This document shows, one piece after another, positions 47,438 to 55,278 of a stretch of DNA of 64,000 nt. The DNA is taken from contig JAGTRY010000003.1 of NCBI GenBank assembly GCA_018262235.1, positions 18,976-82,975 on the forward strand, read 5' to 3'. The stretch's first letter is position 1. The number at the start of each line of letters is the position of its first letter. The notes below the pieces were generated by a model. It saw nothing but the letters and a program-made list of their open reading frames with translations, was not told the DNA's origin and searched no databases. The position numbers were made by a program, and so were the translations under genes. Source of the DNA: Pseudomonadota bacterium. Its GTDB lineage: Bacteria; Pseudomonadota; Gammaproteobacteria; Burkholderiales; Rhodocyclaceae.

Positions 47438-48780
47438 GCGAGCGACTCCTGCAGATCGAGACTGCGTGCGCGCCACGGGGCAACAGCACCCAGCATCGCT
47501 GCGACGTCGACGCCGGACTTCAGGCCATCTTCATGGAAGCCATAACCCGTCCACGCCCCGGCAAACCAGGTGTGCTGCTGACCTTGCAGGGCAGGCAAAT
47601 ACGCCTGTGCGTCGATGGCCGCCTGATCGAAAACCGGATGATCGTATTCAAACTCCGCCAGCACCTTGGCCGGATCGGCTTCGCGAAAAGGATTCAGTGA
47701 CAGCACCACCGGGGTCTTGAAAGGCAGCGGCTGCAGCTTGTTGAGCAGGTAGGACACACTCACCGGCCGCTGATCCGGGCGCCCTTCGCCCGCAAGATAA
47801 TTCCACGCCGCCCAGGCCTTTTCGCGGCGCGGCAGCAAGGCAGCATCGATATGCAGCACGGCGCGGTTCGGCTGGTATTTCACCGCACCCAGCACAGCGC
47901 GTTCAGCGGGCGTGGCGTCTTCGGCCAGGATGCGCAGGGTCTGATCGCTGTGACAGGCAAATACGATGGCATCGAAATATTCGAAGCCATGACTGCTTTC
48001 CATCTGCACGCCTTGTGCATCGCGGTGCACCGACAGCACCGGCGACCCAAGGCGCAAACCAGGAATTTCCAGCAGCATGCGCATGACGTATTCACGCGAC
48101 CCGCCCAGCACCGTCAGCCACTGCGGCTGATCGATGATCTGCAGCAGGCCGTGGTTATGGCAGAAACGCAGGAAGGTGGTAAGCGGATAGGCCAGCATCT
48201 GCTGCGTAGGGCAGGACCAGATCGCCGCCGCCATCGGCAGCAGATACCAGTCGCGGAAAGCCGCGCCGTAACCGTTCGCATCCAGATAAGCGCCCAGCGA
48301 CTGATCCGAAGCGGCGTGTTCACGCGCCAGCTTTGTCGTTTCGCGATTGAAGCGCAGCAGGTCACGCAGCATGCCCCAGAAAGCCGGACGCGCCAGATTC
48401 GAGGTCTGCGCAAACAAGGCGCCCAGCCCTGACCCCGCCCACTCGATATCCCGCGCGCTGAGGCTCACCCCGAAGGACATGTTGCTATCGAAGACCGGCA
48501 CGTCCAGTTCACGGAACAAGCCGCAGAGGTTCGGATAGGTGCGCCGGTTGAAGACCAGAAAACCGGTGTCGACCGGATGGGTGATGCCATCCACCGTTAC
48601 CTCGACGGTATTGGCATGCCCCCCCGCGTAATGGCCAGCCTCGAACAGGGTGACCGTATGCTGACGCCCCAGCAGCCAGGCTGCGCCCAGCCCGGCAACA
48701 CCCCCACCGACCACGGCGATGCGGCGTCTGCCGGAAGCATTCGGCAGGACAGACGAGCGGGATTTTTCGGATGCATTCAT
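47434..48780 (-). CDS. FAD-dependent oxidoreductase (amine-oxidase/desaturase-like)
   Basis: A 448-residue flavoprotein with Rossmann motif IAVVGGGVAGLGAAWLLG near residue 22 and the C-terminal FAD segment TWFAGAWTGYGFHEDGLKSG. The fold is that of amine oxidases and phytoene-desaturase-like enzymes. Its partners (DUF1365, Cfa) suggest a fatty-acid substrate. ATG 48780 lies just downstream of a TTGTCC-type palindrome. Confidence 0.93.
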   Translation of the reverse strand: MNASEKSRSSVLPNASGRRRIAVVGGGVAGLGAAWLLGRQHTVTLFEAGHYAGGHANTVEVTVDGITHPVDTGFLVFNRRTYPNLCGLFRELDVPVFDSNMSFGVSLSARDIEWAGSGLGALFAQTSNLARPAFWGMLRDLLRFNRETTKLAREHAASDQSLGAYLDANGYGAAFRDWYLLPMAAAIWSCPTQQMLAYPLTTFLRFCHNHGLLQIIDQPQWLTVLGGSREYVMRMLLEIPGLRLGSPVLSVHRDAQGVQMESSHGFEYFDAIVFACHSDQTLRILAEDATPAERAVLGAVKYQPNRAVLHIDAALLPRREKAWAAWNYLAGEGRPDQRPVSVSYLLNKLQPLPFKTPVVLSLNPFREADPAKVLAEFEYDHPVFDQAAIDAQAYLPALQGQQHTWFAGAWTGYGFHEDGLKSGVDVAAMLGAVAPWRARSLDLQESLA

Positions 48781-48802
48781 CGTTGTACTCCAGTCGCGAA
48801 AA

Positions 48803-49063
48803 TCAGTATTTGTCCTGGACATCCGGGATGGTTTTCGGCCAGCTTGTCGACACTACATTGCGATGCAGGATCCGTTGCAAAGTCTGCCCATCCAGCTCTT
48901 GATGTCGTGACCAAGGCACTTTCGCGAAGACTTCATGACCGAGCAGAAGACCGCCCAAAAGCCCACCACACAAAAGGATTCCGGTCATCGTCACAAACAG
49001 ACGAGGCATGCGGCGGGCCATTGCTTCGGCGGGGCATTCAATCGGAGCAGGCTTCGGTTTCAT
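48803..49063 (-). CDS. Small single-span membrane protein
   Basis: An 86-residue protein with one membrane helix (LFVTMTGILLCGGLLGGLLLGHE), no family recognised. It is the first gene of the minus-strand operon; the palindrome at 48810 lies inside its 3' end. Its own start is 8 bases from the operator at 49071. Confidence 0.65.
   Translation of the reverse strand: MKPKPAPIECPAEAMARRMPRLFVTMTGILLCGGLLGGLLLGHEVFAKVPWSRHQELDGQTLQRILHRNVVSTSWPKTIPDVQDKY
48810..48822. promoter_or_regulatory. LitR-type operator, imperfect copy
   Basis: TTGTCCTGGACAT, matching the two intergenic palindromes except for the last base, 30 bases before the FAD oxidoreductase start. Confidence 0.55.
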
Positions 49064-49070
49064 GGCTTGT

Positions 49071-49083
49071 TTGTCCTGGACAA
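49071..49083. promoter_or_regulatory. LitR-type operator at the operon promoter
   Basis: TTGTCCTGGACAA is a perfect palindrome around a central T, 8 bases before the first gene of the minus-strand operon. Confidence 0.72.
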
Positions 49084-49131
49084 TTCTTGATCATGTAGCT
49101 ACCATAGCCATAAGATTGATCTACGTCAACG

Positions 49132-49148
49132 TTTTGTCCAGGACAAAA
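49132..49148. promoter_or_regulatory. LitR-type operator overlapping the litR start
   Basis: TTTTGTCCAGGACAAAA has perfect 8-bp arms and ends on the A of the litR ATG, so bound repressor would block its own gene. Confidence 0.75.
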
Positions 49149-50071
49149 TGAACAACACACCAGAATTTCAAGAAGGCTTGTCGATTGCAGCGGTCGAGCG
49201 TGACACCGGCTTGCTGAAGGACACGCTGCGCGTCTGGGAACGCCGCTATGGCTTCCCACAGCCCTTGCGCGACGCGAACGGCGAACGCCTCTATCCACCG
49301 GCACAGATCGCCCGGCTACGCCAGATCAAACGACTGATGGATCAGGGCATGCGCCCCGGCAAGATTTTTGCGGCCGACGAAGCGACCCTGGCAGCATGGC
49401 TCGGCAAGGATGCGCCTTCAACAGAGCCTCCACCGCATTGCCGGTCAATGATTGACCTGCTGCAGCAACAACGTAGTGAGGCGCTTCGCCAGAGCCTGCA
49501 GCAGAACCTGCTCAAACTCGGTCTGCAACGTTTCGTCACGGAGATCGTGGTGCCCCTGAACATTGAAGTCGGGCTGGCCTGGCTGCGTGGTGACATTACG
49601 GTCGGCGAAGAGCATCTCTACTCCGAGCTGCTGCAGAATATGCTGCGCAATGCGGTACATGCGCTGCGCAATCCGGCCGGTCGCCCACGCATTCTACTGA
49701 CCACCCTGCCCGACGAATTGCACAGCCTTGGCTTGCTGATGGCCGAAGCCATGCTGGTCCCGGAAGGGGCTGTCTGCACTTCGCTGGGCACTCAAACGCC
49801 GCTGGGCGATATCGCCAGCACCGCCATGAGCGGCGAATTCGATATCGTCGCACTCTCCTTCAGCGCCAACTATCCGGCCCGCCAGGCCTGGAACAATCTC
49901 GCCGAGCTGCGCCGCCAACTGCCTGCACACATCACGCTCTGGGCCGGTGGACGCCACCTGTGCGAACGCGCTCCGGCGCTGGATGGCCTGCACTATCTGA
50001 AAGAGATTGCCGATGCAGTGTCGGCACTTGAAAGCTGGCGCACACAACACCAGACAGATCAGTCGTCCTGA
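49148..50071 (+). CDS. litR: MerR-family, adenosylcobalamin-binding photoreceptor repressor (LitR/CarH type)
   Basis: A 307-residue regulator. An N-terminal MerR helix-turn-helix (LSIAAVERDTGLLKDTLRVWERRYGFPQP) is followed by the B12-binding cap and Rossmann domains. The light-sensing signature W-x9-E-H is intact (Trp145, Glu155, His156), and the cobalamin lower-ligand motif E-x-H-x-x-G is at 190-195 with His192. CarH/LitR proteins repress in the dark with adenosylcobalamin and release DNA on illumination. It is divergent from the nine-gene operon, with operators in between. Confidence 0.92.
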   Translation: MNNTPEFQEGLSIAAVERDTGLLKDTLRVWERRYGFPQPLRDANGERLYPPAQIARLRQIKRLMDQGMRPGKIFAADEATLAAWLGKDAPSTEPPPHCRSMIDLLQQQRSEALRQSLQQNLLKLGLQRFVTEIVVPLNIEVGLAWLRGDITVGEEHLYSELLQNMLRNAVHALRNPAGRPRILLTTLPDELHSLGLLMAEAMLVPEGAVCTSLGTQTPLGDIASTAMSGEFDIVALSFSANYPARQAWNNLAELRRQLPAHITLWAGGRHLCERAPALDGLHYLKEIADAVSALESWRTQHQTDQSS

Positions 50072-50751
50072 AAATGCTTGCAGGCCTCGCGCCGCGTCAG
50101 GGCTGGCACGGCCTCGGCGTGTTCCGCCAACCAGCATTTCACCCAGGCCGGATCGGTCCGCGCGTATTGGCGCAGCGCCCAGCCCATGGCCTTGCGGATG
50201 AAGAAATCCGGATGCTGCAAATTGGCTTTCAATACCGCATCCAGGCGTTTCAGGTCCGTATCCGTGCCAAATTGAAGCTGATAAAGGATTGCGACCCGCC
50301 GCAGCCATAGATTGTCATGCTGCGCATAGGCATCCAGCACCGGGAGTACGGTCGGCGCCCGCTTGGCCAGATCCGCATAGACATGCGTGGCCAGAGGATC
50401 AATGCTGTCCCACCAGGATTTACGCACGACCAGCGCTGCCACCTGCGGCTCTTGCGCGACATCGATCCGGCCCGCGAATTTCACCAGCAGGTCGACGGCG
50501 GCATATTGGCACTCCCGTTCCTCGTACGCCCACAAGGCTTCTGCCACCGCAAGCAGCCAGGCGGACTCCGGCGCACGCCCGAGATCCGCCAACACCGGCT
50601 TGAGTTGCGCACGCCGCAGAGGCGTCGGGATGCCGAAGAACACGAACCGTTGCTTCATGTACGCCGCCATCGCCGGCGCACGCAACGGATCCGCAAATTC
50701 TGCAAGCTTCTCGCGTATTCCATATGCAAATCTCATGGCATCTTTTGGCAT
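50059..50751 (-). CDS. alkD: DNA alkylation repair protein (AlkD family)
   Basis: A 230-residue all-helical HEAT-repeat glycosylase that excises bulky or charged alkylpurines. The active-site segment KSWWDSIDPLA carries the catalytic Trp-Asp pair, and HPDFFIRKAMGWALRQYA is the C-terminal repeat with the DNA-contacting Arg. ATG 50751 is preferred over a GTG three bases earlier. It overlaps the end of litR by 13 bases on the other strand. Confidence 0.93.
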   Translation of the reverse strand: MPKDAMRFAYGIREKLAEFADPLRAPAMAAYMKQRFVFFGIPTPLRRAQLKPVLADLGRAPESAWLLAVAEALWAYEERECQYAAVDLLVKFAGRIDVAQEPQVAALVVRKSWWDSIDPLATHVYADLAKRAPTVLPVLDAYAQHDNLWLRRVAILYQLQFGTDTDLKRLDAVLKANLQHPDFFIRKAMGWALRQYARTDPAWVKCWLAEHAEAVPALTRREACKHFQDD

Positions 50752-50802
50752 CACGGGCTCAATCCGTTAAAATCCATCCAGCCGGCGATCCCGGCAAATA
50801 GA

Positions 50803-50950
50803 GTGCGTCTTCAGGGCGGGGTGAAATTCCCCACCGGCGGTAAAGTTGCTACACGCGACCAAGCCCGCGAGCGCCTGCCTTCGGGCAGGGTCAGCAGATC
50901 TGGTGTGATTCCAGGGCCGACGGTCAGAGTCCGGATGAGAGAAGATGTGC
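50803..50950 (+). ncRNA. FMN riboswitch (RFN element)
   Basis: The conserved landmarks appear in order: TCTTCAGGGCGGGGTGAAATTCCCCACCGGCGGTAA (as separate helices), AGCCCGCGAGCG, GGTCAGCAGATCTGGTG, ATTCCAGGGCCGACGGTCA, AGTCCGGATGAGAGAAGA. GCGTCTTC at the 5' end pairs with GAAGATGTGC at the 3' end as P1. It precedes ribB. Confidence 0.97.
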
Positions 50951-50956
50951 CAGCCT

Positions 50957-50999
50957 ACGCAAGGCCTGCGCTGGATACCTCCAGCGTGGGCGCTTGCGT
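50957..50999 (+). promoter_or_regulatory. Expression-platform hairpin of the FMN riboswitch
   Basis: ACGCAAG pairs with CTTGCGT and CGCTGG with CCAGCG, a nested hairpin just after the aptamer. Only TTT follows, so it could terminate transcription or hold the ribB ribosome site indirectly. Confidence 0.6.
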
Positions 51000-51059
51000 T
51001 TGACTGACCGTAGCCCTGAAACGTTTTTCGCCAACCTGTTTTGCGAGAGCGTTTCAATC

Positions 51060-51713
51060 ATGAATCCTGCTGTTTCCTTCCCTACCCAATCCAATCCCAC
51101 CGCAACACCCTTCGCGCAACGCCTCTCCCGCGCCCTGCACAATCTGCGTTCGGGCCGTCCCGTCATTCTGACCGATGATTTTGATCGCGAGAACGAAGCC
51201 GATCTGATCCTCGCCGCCGAAAAGATCACCCCTGCCAGCATGGCGCAATTGATCCGGGATTGCAGCGGCATCGTCTGCCTGTGTCTCACCGATGCACAAT
51301 TGCAACCCCTTCAGCTTGCGCCGATGGTGGCACACAACGAAAGCCGTTACGGCACGGCCTTCACGGTTTCCATCGAGGCGCGCAGTGGCGTCAGCACCGG
51401 TGTGTCGGCAACCGACCGGGTCACCACGATCCGCGCCGCACTCACCGGCAACCCGGAAGCCATCGTCAGCCCGGGACACGTCTTCCCGCTACGCGCCCAA
51501 CCCGGTGGCGTACTGAAGCGGCGTGGCCACACCGAAGGAGCAGTCGATCTCGCCCGTCTGGCTGGCCTGCAGCCGGCAAGCGTGCTGTGCGAATTGACCA
51601 ATCCGGATGGCAGCATGAGCAAGGGTGATGAAGTCCTGCGCTACGCCTCGGACCATGATCTGGTCATTCTCTCCATCGCCGAGCTGACCGAGCATCTGCA
51701 AGCGCAGGTCTGA
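51060..51713 (+). CDS. ribB: 3,4-dihydroxy-2-butanone-4-phosphate synthase
   Basis: Makes the four-carbon precursor of riboflavin from ribulose 5-phosphate. A 217-residue stand-alone enzyme with the metal and substrate segment [45 protein letters not shown] and [10 protein letters not shown]. There is no GTP cyclohydrolase II domain, unlike the RibBA fusions of many relatives. It is controlled by the FMN riboswitch upstream. Confidence 0.97.
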   Translation: MNPAVSFPTQSNPTATPFAQRLSRALHNLRSGRPVILTDDFDRENEADLILAAEKITPASMAQLIRDCSGIVCLCLTDAQLQPLQLAPMVAHNESRYGTAFTVSIEARSGVSTGVSATDRVTTIRAALTGNPEAIVSPGHVFPLRAQPGGVLKRRGHTEGAVDLARLAGLQPASVLCELTNPDGSMSKGDEVLRYASDHDLVILSIAELTEHLQAQV

Positions 51714-51732
51714 GCACGACCGAATGGATGCG

Positions 51733-51776
51733 CCAAGCCCCGCCAGACAAGAAGCCTGGCGGGGCTTGGTATTTTG
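51733..51776. terminator. Bidirectional terminator between ribB and trpB2
   Basis: CCAAGCCCCGCCAG and CTGGCGGGGCTTGG form a 14-bp perfect stem with a 9-base loop, followed by TATTTT on the plus strand. It serves ribB and may serve the convergent trpB2. Confidence 0.85.
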
Positions 51777-51786
51777 CAAACGGCGA

Positions 51787-53151
51787 TCAGCCGACTTTCG
51801 GCAGCAATGACAAAGCCATGGCCAGCTCAGCCTCGTCGTAGTCCTGATCAACCAGCTTGCCGTCAAAGTAGGCCTGGTAGGCGGTCATATCCATATGCCC
51901 ATGTCCGGACAGACAGAACAGCAGCGTTTCAGCCTTGCCTTCACGCTTGCAACGCAACGCCTCTTCGATTGCGCCCTTGACCGCATGGGTCGATTCCGGC
52001 GCAGGCACGATGCCTTCGGTACGGGCAAACAGCACGCCGGCTTCAAAACACGCACGCTGTTGATAAGCCTGGGCTTCGATCAGCCCCAGATCGGCAATAT
52101 GGCTGACCAGCGGCGCCATCCCGTGATAACGCAAGCCGCCCGCGTGGAAACCCGGTGGCGTGAAAGTGGAGCCCAGCGTATGCATCTTGACCAGCGGCGT
52201 GAGGTGCGAGGTATCGCCGAAGTCATACGCGAACTGACCGCGTGACAGACTCGGGCAGGCGGCCGGTTCCACCGCAACGAAACGCCGCTTGGCGTGTTCA
52301 CCACGCAACTGCTGGCCCAGGAAGGGAAATGCGATGCCGGCGAAATTGGACCCGCCGCCCACACAGCTGACGATGACATCCGGATCATCGCCCGCCATCT
52401 CCATCTGCAAGATCGCTTCCTGGCCAACAATGGTCTGGTGCAGCAACACGTGATTGAGCACCGAGCCCAGCGCGTATTTGGTGTCTTCATTTTGCGCAGC
52501 AACTTCAACCGCTTCGGAAATCGCCAGCCCCAGCGAGCCCATAAAGTCAGGATTCTTCGCCAGCGCAGCACGGCCGGCTTCAGTCGTATCGGATGGCGAG
52601 GGCAGGCATTTGGCGCCCCAGCTTTCCATCATGGCGCGCCGATACGGCTTCTGATCGTAGGAGACCCGCACCTGATACACCGTTACATCCAGCCCAAAAA
52701 GGCCACCGGCAAACGCCAGCGAAGAGCCCCACTGCCCTGCTCCGGTTTCGGTACACAGTTTCTTCACGCCTTCCTGCGCGTTGTACCAGGCCTGTGGTAC
52801 GGCGGAATTCGGTTTGTGGCTGCCCGCAGGCGACACGCCTTCATATTTGAAATAGATCTTGGCTGGCGTATCCAGCGCCTTTTCCAAGCGGCGCGCACGG
52901 AACAAGGGACTCGGGCGCCACATCTTGAACACTTCCTGCACCGGCTCCGGAATATCGATGTACCGCTCCTGCGACATCTCCTGGGCAATGATCGCCTGCG
53001 GGAACAAAGGCGCCAGATCATCCGGGCCAACCGGCTGTCCTGTCGCTGGATGCAGCGGGGGCGCCATCGGCATCGGCAAATCCGCCGCGATGTTGTACCA
53101 ATGACCCGGCATGCGGGCCTCTTCCAGCAAGTAACGATTGCGATCAGGCAT
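51787..53151 (-). CDS. Tryptophan synthase beta chain-like protein TrpB2
   Basis: A 454-residue PLP enzyme of the longer TrpB2 class. The PLP lysine is in AGSHKPNSA, the phosphate-binding loop is CVGGGSNFAG and the substrate segment is TGAGQWGSS. TrpB2 makes Trp from indole and Ser without a partner alpha subunit; no trpA is nearby, so it probably salvages indole. Confidence 0.94.
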   Translation of the reverse strand: MPDRNRYLLEEARMPGHWYNIAADLPMPMAPPLHPATGQPVGPDDLAPLFPQAIIAQEMSQERYIDIPEPVQEVFKMWRPSPLFRARRLEKALDTPAKIYFKYEGVSPAGSHKPNSAVPQAWYNAQEGVKKLCTETGAGQWGSSLAFAGGLFGLDVTVYQVRVSYDQKPYRRAMMESWGAKCLPSPSDTTEAGRAALAKNPDFMGSLGLAISEAVEVAAQNEDTKYALGSVLNHVLLHQTIVGQEAILQMEMAGDDPDVIVSCVGGGSNFAGIAFPFLGQQLRGEHAKRRFVAVEPAACPSLSRGQFAYDFGDTSHLTPLVKMHTLGSTFTPPGFHAGGLRYHGMAPLVSHIADLGLIEAQAYQQRACFEAGVLFARTEGIVPAPESTHAVKGAIEEALRCKREGKAETLLFCLSGHGHMDMTAYQAYFDGKLVDQDYDEAELAMALSLLPKVG

Positions 53152-53318
53152 GTCTTGTGTCTCCGGATATCTGCTTCAAAAAAATTACAAGCCTACGTGA
53201 CCCCCTTCACGGCGCCAATGATCTACGCCAAACGCATCCGTATGCTCCGCAGTCACACCCAGCCCCATAAAGGTGCCACCCCTAGCCTCAACACGGCACA
53301 CAAAGCGCTCACCACAAA

Positions 53319-53333
53319 GCACCTTATAAGTGC
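53319..53333. promoter_or_regulatory. NtrC-type enhancer site
   Basis: GCACCTTATAAGTGC fits GCAC-N7-GTGC, the NtrC binding pattern, about 94 bases upstream of the -24 element of the amtB promoter. A further GGTGC half-site is at 53271. Confidence 0.6.
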
Positions 53334-53426
53334 ATTCAGTCAGACAAATGCACACATACAGCGCATCCGGAAAATCCTATAAAACCAAAATCATTCGTAA
53401 AGCATTGTTTTATATAAACACAAAAC

Positions 53427-53443
53427 TTGGCCCGGAACGTGCT
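53427..53443 (+). promoter_or_regulatory. Sigma-54 promoter of amtB
   Basis: TTGGCCCGGAACGTGCT has GG and GC ten bases apart, the -24/-12 arrangement. The start codon is about 35 bases downstream. Confidence 0.72.
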
Positions 53444-53477
53444 TTTAGCTCCGCCATTGTGCAAAAAGGAGTCCAAT

Positions 53478-54680
53478 ATGGAGCAATTCAAAACCTCGAC
53501 TGATGTGCTGTTCATTCTGCTCGGCGCCATCATGGTGCTAGCCATGCACGCCGGCTTCGCTTTTCTGGAATTAGGTACGGTGCGCCGCAAGAATCAGGTC
53601 AATGCCCTGGTCAAAATCCTCGCGGATTTCTGTGTATCCACCATCGCCTACTTCTTCATCGGTTACGGCGTCGCCTACGGCATCCACTTCTTCAGTGGCG
53701 CCCAGACCCTGGCCCTCAGCAATGGCTATGGCCTGGTGAAGTTCTTTTTCCTGCTGACCTTCGCCGCAGCCATCCCCGCCATCATTTCAGGCGGCATCGC
53801 CGAGCGCGCAAAGTTCTCGCCCCAGATGGCCGCCACCTTCGCACTAGTCGGGCTGGTTTATCCGTTTTTCGAAGGCATCGCCTGGAACGACAACTTCGGC
53901 ATCCAGCCCTGGGTGGAAGCCATGTTGGGCGCCAAATTCCATGACTTCGCCGGCAGCGTCGTGGTGCACGCCATGGGCGGCTGGATCGGACTGGTCGCCG
54001 TCCTCACCCTCGGCGCCCGGCGCGGTCGCTACAACAAGGACGGCGCCATATCGGCCCATCCGCCATCAAGCATTCCTTTCCTCGCCCTGGGCGCCTGGAT
54101 CCTCACCGTAGGCTGGTTCGGCTTCAACGTCATGAGCGCCCAGAAGCTCGAAGCCATTACAGGACTCGTCGCCGTCAACTCGCTGATGGCCCTGGTCGGC
54201 GGCACCCTGGCCGCACTGGTCATGGGCAAGAACGACCCGGGTTTCGTACATAACGGCCCCCTCGCCGGTCTGGTCGCCGTCTGTGCAGGCTCCGACCTGA
54301 TGCACCCGCTGGGCGCCCTGGTCGTCGGCGCTGTCGCCGGAATCCTCTTCGTCTACATGTTCACCAAGGTACAAAACAACTGGAAGATCGATGACGTACT
54401 CGGCGTCTGGCCCCTGCACGGGCTGTGCGGCGCCTGGGGCGGCATCGCCGCCGGCATCTTCGGCCAGCCAGCACTCGGCGGAATGGGCGGCGTAAGCTTC
54501 TGGGCGCAAGTCCTCGGCACACTGGGTGGCATCGGCGTGGCCGTCATCGGAGGCGGGATTGTGTACGGCACAATCAAGAAAATCACAGGCCTGCGCCTGG
54601 ACCCCGAAGACGAATTCAACGGTGCCGACCTCTCCATCCACAAAATCAGCGCCACACCAGAACGGGAAACCAACTGGTAA
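53478..54680 (+). CDS. amtB: Ammonium transporter
   Basis: A 400-residue Amt protein with eleven helices. The pore's twin histidines are in VVVHAMGGWIGL and LHGLCGAWGG, and the periplasmic gate segment GFAFLELGTVRRKN is present. There is no visible signal peptide, and glnK is not adjacent, although it usually is. Regulation by nitrogen through sigma-54 and NtrC is indicated by the promoter. Confidence 0.96.
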   Translation: MEQFKTSTDVLFILLGAIMVLAMHAGFAFLELGTVRRKNQVNALVKILADFCVSTIAYFFIGYGVAYGIHFFSGAQTLALSNGYGLVKFFFLLTFAAAIPAIISGGIAERAKFSPQMAATFALVGLVYPFFEGIAWNDNFGIQPWVEAMLGAKFHDFAGSVVVHAMGGWIGLVAVLTLGARRGRYNKDGAISAHPPSSIPFLALGAWILTVGWFGFNVMSAQKLEAITGLVAVNSLMALVGGTLAALVMGKNDPGFVHNGPLAGLVAVCAGSDLMHPLGALVVGAVAGILFVYMFTKVQNNWKIDDVLGVWPLHGLCGAWGGIAAGIFGQPALGGMGGVSFWAQVLGTLGGIGVAVIGGGIVYGTIKKITGLRLDPEDEFNGADLSIHKISATPERETNW

Positions 54681-54695
54681 TTTTGTTGTTAGGTA

Positions 54696-54732
54696 GAAAT
54701 AAAGTCTGTCGGGCTGAAATAAAGTCTGTCGG
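54696..54732. repeat. Two tandem copies of a 17-base unit
   Basis: GAAATAAAGTCTGTCGG at 54696 and again at 54716, a 20-base period, just after amtB. Confidence 0.8.
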
Positions 54733-54751
54733 ACTTTTGACCACCCCCAAC

Positions 54752-54788
54752 AAAAAGCCCACGGCAGATGTCGTGGGCTTTTTGTTGG
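54752..54788 (+). terminator. amtB terminator
   Basis: AAAAAGCCCACG and CGTGGGCTTTTT form a 12-bp stem with an 8-base loop, then GTTGG. Confidence 0.88.
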
Positions 54789-54848
54789 GTCATGCCTTTA
54801 CAGGTTCGCTTGCACCTTATTCAGCACTCGGTCGGTCGTCGGCCTGAA

Positions 54849-54933
54849 CGGTCGTTCAGCCCTCCTTGCTTGAGCGGCAGAAATAGCGCACAAAGCTGCC
54901 TGCGCAGTCTCCACAAAATCCGGGGCGATTCAG
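54849..54933. repeat. Dispersed repeat, copy B
   Basis: The second copy of the repeat at 26482-26565, same orientation, here just past the amtB terminator and next to the end of the RNA-repair operon. Confidence 0.8.
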
Positions 54934-54954
54934 GTTGTTTTGATATTCATGGCT

Positions 54955-55278
54955 TCACCCCTGCAAATGTGGCGTCACCTTCTTCTCAAGCAGCGCCACC
55001 AGCTCCGGCTGCATGTAACGGTAGTTATCCGGAATGTTCAGGCACACCACGCGCTTGTCGTGCAGATGCTCCCTGAACCGCTCCGTCAGCCGGCTTCGCT
55101 GCGCCTTCTCCATCACGAAGATGAGTTCCGCCCAGGCCAGCAGTTCGGGGGTCAGCGGATTCTCCGCGTCGTGGTTCAAGCCGGCAGACGAGCAGGCAAT
55201 GCCGGGATAGCCAGCAAACACCTGCTCGGCCGTCGGGCTGCGCAGCTTGTTCTGGCTGCAGAGGAACAGCACGTTCAT
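54955..55278 (-). CDS. Low-molecular-weight protein tyrosine phosphatase-like protein
   Basis: A 107-residue protein, shorter than true LMW phosphatases, with the Cx5R phosphate loop CSQNKLR at the N-terminus and the Asp-containing loop NIPDNYRYMQPELV near the C-terminus. It is the last gene of the rtc operon and shares a base with the RlaP stop. Given its partners it may act on RNA phosphate ends rather than on protein, but that is speculation. GTG 55281 is an alternative start. Confidence 0.85.
   Translation of the reverse strand: MNVLFLCSQNKLRSPTAEQVFAGYPGIACSSAGLNHDAENPLTPELLAWAELIFVMEKAQRSRLTERFREHLHDKRVVCLNIPDNYRYMQPELVALLEKKVTPHLQG

Larger units (their letters stand above)
53152..53477. 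other. Long upstream region of amtB
   Basis: About 325 bases without a gene, holding the amtB promoter elements listed separately. AT-rich from 53340 onward. Confidence 0.6.

Noticed and set aside
50803..50950. A possible CRISPR or repeat array suggested by the GC-rich repeats.
   Set aside because: The order of conserved blocks is that of an FMN aptamer and it precedes ribB. No CRISPR array was seen anywhere in the window.
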